This document shows positions 1 to 5,059 of a DNA stretch of 5,995 bases, piece after piece. The notes under the pieces were generated by a model. It did not search any database. It saw only the letters and a list, made by a program, of their open reading frames with translations, and was not told the DNA's origin. Position numbers and translations under genes: made by a program. Each line of letters starts with the position of its first letter. The stretch's first letter is position 1. This stretch comes from Zavarzinia sp. (GTDB lineage: Bacteria; Pseudomonadota; Alphaproteobacteria; Zavarziniales; Zavarziniaceae), in assembly GCA_028694545.1 (NCBI GenBank), contig JAQVKV010000175.1, positions 1-5,995 of the forward strand, read 5' to 3'.

Positions 1-181
1 GGGCCGGATTTTTGGGAAGCCACCCGGAAGCCGGACCCACGCGCGCCCCGCGCAAACACCAATGAACGCTGGCCTTCCAACCGGACACCGCTGGTGGCCG
101 CTGGACCCCGCTTGGAGTCCGGCCCGGCATCCGGAGTCCGGAAGCCACCGGCATCCACCCGACCGAGGAACCTTGCCCACC

Positions 182-1522
182 ATGACGCTGAGCTTCGCCC
201 CGGACGCGATCGAGACGTGGCCACTGTCGCGCCTCCAGCCCTACGCGAAGAACGCGAAGGCGCATGGCGCGGACCAGGTCGCGAAGATCGCCGCGAGCAT
301 GGCCGAGTTCGGCTGGACCGTGCCGTGCCTCGTCGGCGAAGACGGCGAGTTGATCGCGGGCCACGGGCGCGTGCTGGCCGCGACGGAGCTCGGGCTGACC
401 GAAGCGCCGGTCATCGTGCTCGGGCACCTGACCGAGGCGCAACGCCGGGCCTATCGCATCGCGGACAACAAGCTGACAGAACTCGGCACCTGGGACGAGG
501 CGCTGCTGTCGGCGGAATTGAACGACCTGCTGGCGGAGGATTTCGACCTGTCGCTGGTCGGCTTCTCCGACGGTGAGTTGGACAAGCTGCTGGCCTACGT
601 CGCGGAAGACGACGGTGAAGAAGGTGGCGCCGGGGGCTCCGTGCCGCCGGTGACCATCCCCGAACCGCCGCGCAACCCGGCGTCGCGAACCGGCGATCTG
701 TGGATCCTTGGCGATCACCGGCTGCTCTGCGGCGACAGCACCAGCCACGACGATGTGCGCCGCCTGATGAATGGCGAGCGCGCAATCCTGTTTGCGACCG
801 ACCCGCCGTATCTTGTGGACTACGACGGCTCGAACCACCCGACCCGGAACAAGGACTGGTCGGCGTCCTACGGCACGACATGGGACGACAGTTCGCAGGG
901 GGCGGAACTCTACGACGGCTTCATCGCTGCGGCGGTCGCCGAGGCCATCGCCGAGGATGCCGCCTGGTACTGCTGGCACGCCTCCCGCCGCCAGGCGATG
1001 CTGGAGGCCTGCTGGGAAAAGGCCGGGGCCTTCGTCCATCAGCAGATCATCTGGGTGAAGGACCGGGGCGTGCTGACCCGGTCCCATTACCTCTGGAAAC
1101 ACGAGCCCTGTTTCATGGGCTGGCGGCGTCCGAACCGCCCGCCGAAGGTTGCCGAGCAGACGCTGCCCTCGACCTGGGAGATGCCGTCCTTCGCGAAGGA
1201 TGAGCGCCCGGACCACCCGACGCCGAAACCTCTCGACGCCTTCGGCATCCCGATGCGCCAGCACGTCGCCCGGGGCGGCCTCTGCTACGAGCCGTTCTCC
1301 GGCTCCGGGTCGCAGATCATGGCGGGCGAGGCCAACGGCCGCCGCGTCTTCGCGATGGAGATCAGCCCGGCCTATGTCGATGTCGCCGTGGAACGTTGGC
1401 AGGCCGAGACCGGCCGCGACGCGATCCTCGACGGCGATGGCCGGACCTTCGCGGCCGTGAGAATCGAGCGGCTGGGCGAAACCCAGGCCGAACCTGAAAC
1501 CCAACCCGAAGCCGCCGCGTGA
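182..1522 (+). CDS. ParB-like nuclease domain fused to DNA (N6-adenine/N4-cytosine) methyltransferase
   Basis: This probable phage DNA methyltransferase transfers a methyl group from S-adenosylmethionine to an exocyclic amine of adenine or cytosine. Residues ~10-100 form a ParB/Srx-like domain (WPLSRLQPYAKNAK, then GHGR at 60-63, then RIADNKLTEL). A G/P-rich linker (~150-175) leads to the methyltransferase domain: DPPY (motif IV) at 207-210, an HPTPKP motif X segment, and FSGSGS (motif I, AdoMet binding) at 372-377. DPPY before FxGxG is the beta-class order, as in CcrM. The frame is open from ATG 62, but those 40 extra residues are P/H/R-rich and unlike the family. ATG 182 has GAGGAA at 165-170 and gives a typical MTLSFAPDAIETWPL start with 446 aa. 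The stop lies 1 nt before the cytosine methyltransferase ATG, which suggests coupled translation. The methylated base and target site cannot be read from the sequence. Confidence 0.93.
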   Translation: MTLSFAPDAIETWPLSRLQPYAKNAKAHGADQVAKIAASMAEFGWTVPCLVGEDGELIAGHGRVLAATELGLTEAPVIVLGHLTEAQRRAYRIADNKLTELGTWDEALLSAELNDLLAEDFDLSLVGFSDGELDKLLAYVAEDDGEEGGAGGSVPPVTIPEPPRNPASRTGDLWILGDHRLLCGDSTSHDDVRRLMNGERAILFATDPPYLVDYDGSNHPTRNKDWSASYGTTWDDSSQGAELYDGFIAAAVAEAIAEDAAWYCWHASRRQAMLEACWEKAGAFVHQQIIWVKDRGVLTRSHYLWKHEPCFMGWRRPNRPPKVAEQTLPSTWEMPSFAKDERPDHPTPKPLDAFGIPMRQHVARGGLCYEPFSGSGSQIMAGEANGRRVFAMEISPAYVDVAVERWQAETGRDAILDGDGRTFAAVRIERLGETQAEPETQPEAAA

Positions 1523-1523
1523 C

Positions 1524-2621
1524 ATGCATGACCTGGCTCTACCTTCCTCCGGAGACACTTCCGGAGCCGGAGACGCATGCCTCTTCGGCATCTCGCTCTG
1601 TTCCGGCGCAGGCGGGCTCGATCTCGGGCTCACCATCGCCATCCCCGGATATCGTGCTGTGGGCCATGTCGAACGGGAAACCTACGCCGCAGCCACACTC
1701 GTGGCGCGGATGGAAGACGCGTCCCTGGATCAGGCTGTTGTCTGGGACGACGTTGCCACGTTCGACGGCCGCCCGTGGCGCGGCGCGGTGGATATCGTCA
1801 CTGCGGGTTATCCGTGCCAACCGTTCTCGGTCGCGGGAAAGCGCCGGGGTACGGACGACCCGCGCCACCTCTGGCCCCATGTCGCCCGCATCATCGGCGA
1901 AGTGGAGCCACCGTTCGTCTTCCTCGAGAATGTCGCCCATCATCTCCGCCTCGGCTTCCCCGAAGTCGCCTCAGGACTGGTCGGCATGGGCTACCGCCTT
2001 GCGGCAGGCCTCTTCACGGCGGCGGAAGTCGGTGCGCCCCACAAGCGCGAGCGGCTGTTCATCCTCGCCATCCGCGAGGGAGACGAGCTGGCCGACCCCG
2101 CGCGCCTGCTCTGGCACTCGGTCGAGTGGCGGGAACCGGACGGATCTGCTGCGCCTGTGGCCGACACCGAGAGCGAGCGCGAACGAGAACCGGCAGACGA
2201 AACCGACGCCGTCGCAGGAAGCTGGTCAGCACGGCATGAACCTTGCGACCACAGCCGCGATGTGGCCGACGCCGATGGCGAACGATGGATGCAAGCCGAG
2301 CGCGGGGAACCGGCGGTCGGCCGACCTGACCCATTCGGCGGGGCTCTGGATGACGCCGACGGCGCGAGATCACAAGGACGGGGCGACGACACTGGCGAAC
2401 ACGCCGGTGAATGGCTTGCTTGGCCGCCAGGTCCTGGTGACGCCGATGGCTGGGAACGATACCTCCGATGCGCGCCGGACCTTGAACCCGCTGTTCGTCG
2501 AGGCGCTGATGGGCTGGCCCACCGGGTGGACCGGCTTCGCCTCTGTGGCAACGGCGTGGTCCCCCTGGTTGCGGCGCATGCGCTGCGAACTCTCGCGGCT
2601 GAACTGCTGGCCGATGGATGA
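1524..2621 (+). CDS. DNA (cytosine-5)-methyltransferase
   Basis: This phage-type C5-cytosine methyltransferase (365 aa) should methylate carbon 5 of cytosine in a specific DNA site using AdoMet. Motifs appear in order: motif I LCSGAGGLDLG at 25-35 (AdoMet binding); motif IV GYPCQPFS with catalytic Cys98; motif VI ENV at 135-137; motif VIII-like KRERLF at 174-179; and motif X LCGNGVVP with GN at 342-343. The C-terminal half (from ~190) replaces an ordinary target-recognition domain with a low-complexity acidic/Arg stretch containing repeated (L/V)ADADGxR words. It starts 1 nt after the upstream methyltransferase stop and ends 9 nt before the DUF7220-like ATG. Codon use in this frame weakens after about 2157: by hand count 59 of 154 codons end in A or T, against about 47 of 187 before. 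The +1 frame looks coding there. The N-terminal catalytic half is secure; which C-terminus is made is uncertain. Confidence 0.88.
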   Translation: MHDLALPSSGDTSGAGDACLFGISLCSGAGGLDLGLTIAIPGYRAVGHVERETYAAATLVARMEDASLDQAVVWDDVATFDGRPWRGAVDIVTAGYPCQPFSVAGKRRGTDDPRHLWPHVARIIGEVEPPFVFLENVAHHLRLGFPEVASGLVGMGYRLAAGLFTAAEVGAPHKRERLFILAIREGDELADPARLLWHSVEWREPDGSAAPVADTESEREREPADETDAVAGSWSARHEPCDHSRDVADADGERWMQAERGEPAVGRPDPFGGALDDADGARSQGRGDDTGEHAGEWLAWPPGPGDADGWERYLRCAPDLEPAVRRGADGLAHRVDRLRLCGNGVVPLVAAHALRTLAAELLADG

Positions 2622-2634
2622 GGTAGCGGCATGA
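2086..2634 (+). other. Alternative +1-frame C-terminus overlapping the cytosine methyltransferase gene
   Basis: A second reading frame is open across the whole methyltransferase gene. From about 2086 it reads like a phage methyltransferase C-terminus: WPTPRAC, LWPTPRASANENR, MWPTPMANDG, WMTPTARD and VTPMAGND, followed at 2482-2532 by LNPLFVEALMGWPTGWT. I recall WPTP-type repeats and an LNPxFVExLMGxPxGWT ending from phage cytosine methyltransferases (memory, not a search). Only about 25 of 158 codons from 2158 end in A or T, better coding statistics than the motif-X frame over the same DNA. The stop TGA 2632-2634 overlaps the next gene's ATG 2631 as ATGA. It could be reached by a +1 frameshift from the catalytic half, be an overprinted relic, or be a chance shadow. 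It is not an independent gene, because its own upstream part lacks methyltransferase motifs. Confidence 0.4.
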
Positions 2635-2861
2635 AGCAATCCCGCCTCATGTCGCTGGTCGAGGCCGTAGCCAACGTGATCGTCGGCTACGGCGTCGCGG
2701 TCACAACCCAGCTGGTGGTCTTCCCGTGGTTCGGGCTGCCCGCTCGCCTCGACGATGCGATGGCGATCGGGGCCATCTTCACTATCATCTCGATAGTGCG
2801 CAGCTTCCTGCTGCGGCGCGTGTCTGAGGGGGACCGGGTCGGCGTTCAGTTTCGCGACTGA
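2631..2861 (+). CDS. DUF7220-like small two-helix membrane protein
   Basis: This 76-aa protein of unknown function matches my memory of a family in proteobacterial phages now called DUF7220, with members starting MKQSRLMSLVEAVANV and ending in an arginine-rich tail. Two hydrophobic segments are visible, at ~12-32 (NVIVGYGVAVTTQLVVFPWF) and ~44-60 (AIGAIFTIISIVRSFLL). They are joined by a short loop and followed by RR and a polar C-terminus, as in a small inner-membrane hairpin. ATG 2631 has GAGG at 2620-2623 with a 7-nt spacer. It lies 9 nt after the motif-X-frame stop of the methyltransferase gene and overlaps the alternative-frame stop as ATGA. Its last 16 bases are antisense to the end of the leftward gene at 2846-3067. 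The family assignment is from recognition only; no role is assigned. Confidence 0.85.
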   Translation: MKQSRLMSLVEAVANVIVGYGVAVTTQLVVFPWFGLPARLDDAMAIGAIFTIISIVRSFLLRRVSEGDRVGVQFRD

Positions 2862-3067
2862 TCCTCGAAGATGCCGAGCATTTCCTCGACCCAGTCCTCG
2901 TCCTCGCTGCGCATCAGCACGGCTACGAGAAGCTGGGTCAACCGGGGCACCAGCGTGTCGGGCGGGTTGTCGGGCAGGAAGAAGGAGAATTCCCCCTCGG
3001 CAGAGACGACGAGGGCAGAACTGCCCGGCGGCAGGACCGTGCCGTGATCGGTGGAAATGTCGGTCAT
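2846..3067 (-). CDS. Hypothetical acidic phage protein
   Basis: I do not recognise a named family for this 73-aa acidic protein, though it reads as a natural globular sequence. A short polar N-terminus (MTDISTDHGTVLPPG) precedes a segment predicted to form strands (SALVVSAEGEFSFFLP), a proline-containing turn, then amphipathic helices (LVPRLTQLLVAVLMR and DEDWVEEMLGIFED). There is no signal peptide, transmembrane segment or cysteine pair. ATG at 3067-3065 lies 4 nt after the stop of the upstream leftward gene. Its only Shine-Dalgarno-like match, GGTGA at 3076-3072, overlaps that stop, so translation is probably coupled. It is the last gene of the leftward group and overlaps the 3' end of the DUF7220-like gene by 16 nt. 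Confidence 0.75.
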   Translation of the reverse strand: MTDISTDHGTVLPPGSSALVVSAEGEFSFFLPDNPPDTLVPRLTQLLVAVLMRSEDEDWVEEMLGIFEDQSRN

Positions 3068-3071
3068 GGGG

Positions 3072-3281
3072 TCACCAGAAGTATTTGTGGGGTTTGTGGT
3101 TGCCGAGATCCCAGATCAGGACATCGGGATCGGCGCCATGCAAAAGCCTGACGGACGTCATCGCGGTCCGCCTGCGGCGCGGGCGGCTGTGAAACAGGAT
3201 GTTCCAGTGCGACGGCGTTCCGTTCGGAAACGCGCCGATGCTGCGGCTCTTGGTTCTGGGTTTCTTGCGCTTGTGGTTCAT
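3072..3281 (-). CDS. Hypothetical small basic phage protein
   Basis: This 69-aa protein has no assigned function. Its N-terminus is strongly basic (MNHKRKKPRTKSR), followed by HWNILFHSRPRRRRTAM and a striking C-terminus ending VLIWDLGNHKPHKYFW. The basic patches could suit nucleic-acid contact, but that is inference. The frame stays open upstream to 3461. I chose ATG 3281-3279 because GGAGGA (complement of 3288-3293) sits 6 nt before it, the best ribosome binding site in the window. The upstream extension also lies in the gap where the DUF3489 gene appears to terminate. It ends 4 nt before the start of the acidic 73-aa gene, so the two form a pair. A longer start such as the ATG giving MRVPAKIIPTLTLIAG is possible but less supported. 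Confidence 0.72.
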   Translation of the reverse strand: MNHKRKKPRTKSRSIGAFPNGTPSHWNILFHSRPRRRRTAMTSVRLLHGADPDVLIWDLGNHKPHKYFW

Positions 3282-3287
3282 CGATCT

Positions 3288-3293
3288 TCCTCC
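3288..3293 (-). promoter_or_regulatory. Strong ribosome binding site deciding a start
   Basis: On the minus strand this reads GGAGGA, 6 nt before ATG 3281-3279. It is the reason for placing the start of the basic 69-aa gene here instead of at an upstream in-frame ATG. Confidence 0.7.
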
Positions 3294-3413
3294 GGAAATT
3301 GCAGACATGCGAATGCCTGCGGTCCGGAGGGCCGCGAATGAGGAACCAGCGATAAGGGTCAAAGTCGGGATGATTTTCGCGGGAACGCGCATACCATGGC
3401 TCTGCCCGAACGT

Positions 3414-3438
3414 AAACCGCCGCCCCGAAAGGCGGCGG
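3414..3438 (-). terminator. Hairpin terminator after the DUF3489 gene
   Basis: Bases 3417-3424 (CCGCCGCC) pair perfectly with 3431-3438 (GGCGGCGG) around a 6-nt loop, giving an 8-bp all-GC stem. On the minus strand the stem is followed by TTT and then ACG, so the U-tract is short. It lies 24 nt past the DUF3489 stop, in the right place and orientation for an intrinsic terminator. The short U run keeps confidence moderate. Confidence 0.6.
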
Positions 3439-3461
3439 CATCCGGTTCGCGGCGGCAACAT

Positions 3462-4034
3462 TCAGGCTTCCGGAAGTTTGTAGGCCCTGCCGCGCCCTTC
3501 GACCTTCTCCGACGTCACTTCGAGCCCGAGCTTCTTCTTCAGCGCCCCGGCCATCGCGCCGCGCACCGTGTGCGACTGCCAGCCCGTCGCGGCCATGATC
3601 TCCTCGATGGTCACACCGTCCGGCTCGCGCAACATGGCGATCAAGGTGGCCTGCTTCGTTCCCTCGCGCGGCGTGCGCGTCTTGGACGCAGCCTTCGGTT
3701 CGGTGGGGGCGTCCGGCGCGGACTCCTGCGTCGGCGCGTCCGTCGTGCCCGCAGGCGCGGGGTTCGCGTCCTCGGGCTCGATGCGGATGGCGGCGAGGCC
3801 CGCGTCGGTGGCGACCAGCGTGACTCCGTGGCCGACTCCGGTCTCGCGCCAGACGGCCTCACTCTTGCGCATGTCCGCGTCGACTTCCTGCAGGAAGCCC
3901 TTCGCGACCATCGCGCCGACCACCTTGGCGGCGGCGCCGCCGCGCAGGCTCTCGGGCAGCGGCAGGGCAATGCGGTCCTCGCGCTGTGCGGCGGCGCTCA
4001 GGATCAGGGCTTGGGTGTCGGAAAGCTTGGTCAT
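3462..4034 (-). CDS. DUF3489 domain-containing protein (probable winged-helix-like DNA-binding protein)
   Basis: This 190-aa protein has a C-terminal DUF3489 domain (~122-190). The domain begins TKQATLIAMLREPDGVTIEE, continues IMAATGWQSHTVRGAMAGAL, and ends KKKLGLEVTSEKVEGRGRAY. The helix-turn-helix-like arrangement with a terminal basic wing suggests DNA binding; the exact role of the family is not established to my knowledge. Residues 1-80 form a second folded region (MTKLSDTQALILSAAAQRED, then RGGAAAKVVGAMVAKGFLQE), also winged-helix-like, joined by an Ala/Pro/Thr-rich linker at ~88-120. ATG 4034-4032 follows a weak GGGA with 7-nt spacing. It is transcribed leftward, 90 nt after the 75-aa hypothetical gene, and ends at a GC-rich hairpin. 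It could be a local transcriptional regulator, by inference. Confidence 0.9.
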   Translation of the reverse strand: MTKLSDTQALILSAAAQREDRIALPLPESLRGGAAAKVVGAMVAKGFLQEVDADMRKSEAVWRETGVGHGVTLVATDAGLAAIRIEPEDANPAPAGTTDAPTQESAPDAPTEPKAASKTRTPREGTKQATLIAMLREPDGVTIEEIMAATGWQSHTVRGAMAGALKKKLGLEVTSEKVEGRGRAYKLPEA

Positions 4035-4042
4035 CGTTGTAT

Positions 4043-4053
4043 CCCGTATCGGG
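4043..4053. repeat. Short inverted repeat upstream of the DUF3489 gene
   Basis: CCCG-TAT-CGGG lies 9-19 nt upstream of the DUF3489 ATG and overlaps a direct repeat GTATC-CC-GTATC (4039-4050). It covers the only plausible ribosome binding site, so a bound protein or RNA fold there could affect expression. It is short enough to be chance. Confidence 0.25.
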
Positions 4054-4086
4054 GCGCGCGGAATGCGGGCCCTTCTACGAGGCCGA

Positions 4087-4104
4087 GCCCGCCAGTCGGC
4101 GGGC
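4087..4104 (-). repeat. GC-rich hairpin between two leftward genes
   Basis: GCCCGCC (4087-4093) and GGCGGGC (4098-4104) form a perfect 7-bp stem with a 4-nt AGTC loop, 20 nt past the stop of the 75-aa leftward gene. No U-tract follows on the minus strand, so it is a poor intrinsic terminator. It may act as a partial terminator or 3'-end stabiliser before the DUF3489 gene. Confidence 0.35.
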
Positions 4105-4124
4105 GGGACCGGGAGCGGGTCGTC

Positions 4125-4349
4125 TCACTCGGCGTGTTCGCCTTCCCTGAAGGCCATGTCGGTGATCTCGCGCAACTTGGCGCGGTAGTGGTTCAGGGTG
4201 CCAACATGGCCCCAGTTGATCTCGTCGGGGTGGGTCTCGAAATGGTCCGCGCTGAGGGCGGCTAGCCGCTCCAGCATCGCGTCGATCTCGGTCTTCGCGA
4301 CGATGAAGGCGTCGAGGGCTTTCGTGTTGTCCTGTGCGCGGCGGGTCAT
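4125..4349 (-). CDS. Hypothetical phage protein
   Basis: I recognise this 74-aa protein only as a type seen in alphaproteobacterial prophages; no function is known to me. It looks mainly helical: NTKALDAFIVAKTEIDAMLE, then RLAALSADHFETHPDEINWG, then HVGTLNHYRAKLREITDMAF, ending REGEHAE. There are no transmembrane segments or cysteines. The frame extends to an ATG at 4421, but ATG 4349-4347 is preferred: AAGGAG (complement of 4358-4363) lies 8 nt upstream, and the extra 24 residues are unlike the rest. It is the first gene of the leftward group and diverges from the terminase small subunit across a 113-bp gap. Its promoter should lie in that gap, but I could not find convincing -35/-10 boxes. 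Confidence 0.8.
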   Translation of the reverse strand: MTRRAQDNTKALDAFIVAKTEIDAMLERLAALSADHFETHPDEINWGHVGTLNHYRAKLREITDMAFREGEHAE

Positions 4350-4411
4350 CGGGCTGGCTCCTTGGGTCGAGTTGCATCCCTTCGTTGGAGTGACGTTCGC
4401 TCTGTCCGTGA

Positions 4412-4432
4412 CGCTTATCAACGCGATAAGCG
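4412..4432. promoter_or_regulatory. Palindromic operator-like site in the divergent intergenic region
   Basis: CGCTTATC (4412-4419) and GATAAGCG (4425-4432) are perfect 8-bp inverted repeats around AACGC. The site sits midway in the only divergent gap of the window, 30 nt before the terminase small-subunit ATG and 62 nt before the leftward ATG. Symmetry, length and position fit a dimeric repressor site. No regulator is identified; the DUF3489 protein is only a candidate. Confidence 0.45.
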
Positions 4433-4462
4433 CATGATTCTGAATGATAATCGGAGCCGTCG

Positions 4463-5059
4463 ATGCAGGGCATGAGCGAGCGCCAGTACGCCGCGCATGT
4501 CGGGCTGTCGCGGGGCGCGATCCAGAAGGCGAAGGCGGCCGAGCGGCTGGTGCTCTATCCCGACGGTAGCATCAACGCGGCCGCCAGCGATGCGCGACGT
4601 GCCGAGACCACTGATCCGTCGAAGACCCGCAAGCCGCCTGCGCCGAAGCTGAAGCCCGTACCCGAGGCGGCGGTGGCCGCTGTCGGCGACACGCTCCGCG
4701 AACAGGGGCTGGCTGTCCCCGCCGTCGGCGGCGGCACGACCTTCCTGCAGGCGAAGACCGCGAACGAGGTGCTGAAGGCGCAGGAGCGGCGCATCCGGCT
4801 CCAGAAGCTGAAGGGCGAGTTGATCGAGCGGGCCCGCGCGCTGGCGCTGGTGTTCCGGCTGGCGCGGGAGGAACGGGACACGTGGGTGACCTGGCCTGCA
4901 CGCGCGGCGGCGCTGATGGCGGCAGAACTCTCGGCCTCGTGCAGCGACGCGACGGGCCAGCAGATCACCGTGGAGCCAGCCGCGATGCAGAAGGTCCTGG
5001 AGAAACATGTACGCGCCCACCTCGACGAACTCGCCGAGGTCCGGCCCGACTTCCGGTGA
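4463..5059 (+). CDS. Phage terminase small subunit
   Basis: This 198-aa protein is the probable small terminase subunit, which binds the packaging site on phage DNA and recruits the large subunit. Residues ~4-36 (MSERQYAAHVGLSRGAIQKA then KAAERLVLYPDGSIN) form an N-terminal helix-turn-helix like that of Nu1-type proteins. A Pro/Lys/Ala-rich linker (~50-75) is followed by a long charged helix (TANEVLKAQERRIRLQKLKG then ELIERARALALVFRLAREER) likely to form the oligomerising or large-subunit-binding part, then WPARAAALMAAEL and a C-terminal helix (EKHVRAHLDELAEV). ATG 4463 has GGAG at 4453-4456 with a 6-nt spacer; a second in-frame ATG at 4472 is less well placed. The GpA-type large-subunit gene begins inside its 3' end, which is the strongest support for the call. 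Confidence 0.82.
   Translation: MQGMSERQYAAHVGLSRGAIQKAKAAERLVLYPDGSINAAASDARRAETTDPSKTRKPPAPKLKPVPEAAVAAVGDTLREQGLAVPAVGGGTTFLQAKTANEVLKAQERRIRLQKLKGELIERARALALVFRLAREERDTWVTWPARAAALMAAELSASCSDATGQQITVEPAAMQKVLEKHVRAHLDELAEVRPDFR

Noticed and set aside
3..65. C-terminus of an upstream gene ending at TGA 63-65 (GPTRAPRKHQ)
   Set aside because: Only about 20 codons are visible, with mediocre codon use and no recognisable motif. All three frames are open or nearly so here, so the frame cannot be chosen.
62..181. N-terminal extension of the ParB-methyltransferase from ATG 62
   Set aside because: The 40 extra residues are P/H/R-rich and unlike a ParB-domain start, while ATG 182 has a ribosome binding site and begins a family-like sequence.
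1991..2674. Leftward open frame opposite the cytosine methyltransferase
   Set aside because: Ser/Arg/Pro-rich composition, no motif, and antisense to a confidently identified gene; typical of GC-rich shadows.
3340..3363. Minus-strand TTGACC (3357-3362) as a -35 box for the basic 69-aa gene
   Set aside because: The hexamer at the proper spacing is ATTCGC, a poor -10 match; phage or alphaproteobacterial promoters could differ, but nothing supports the call.
3282..3392. Signal peptide-like start MRVPAKIIPTLTLIAG for the 69-aa protein
   Set aside because: The internal ATG has a far stronger ribosome binding site, and the hydrophobic stretch is followed directly by the natural-looking basic start MNHKRKK.
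3396..4265. Long rightward open frame opposite the DUF3489 and neighbouring genes
   Set aside because: It is Arg/Gly/Ala-rich shadow sequence antisense to better-supported genes, with no domain.
4446..4451. GATAAT as a -10 box for the terminase genes
   Set aside because: Transcription would start almost at the ATG and leave out the GGAG, and no -35 box lies at the right spacing.
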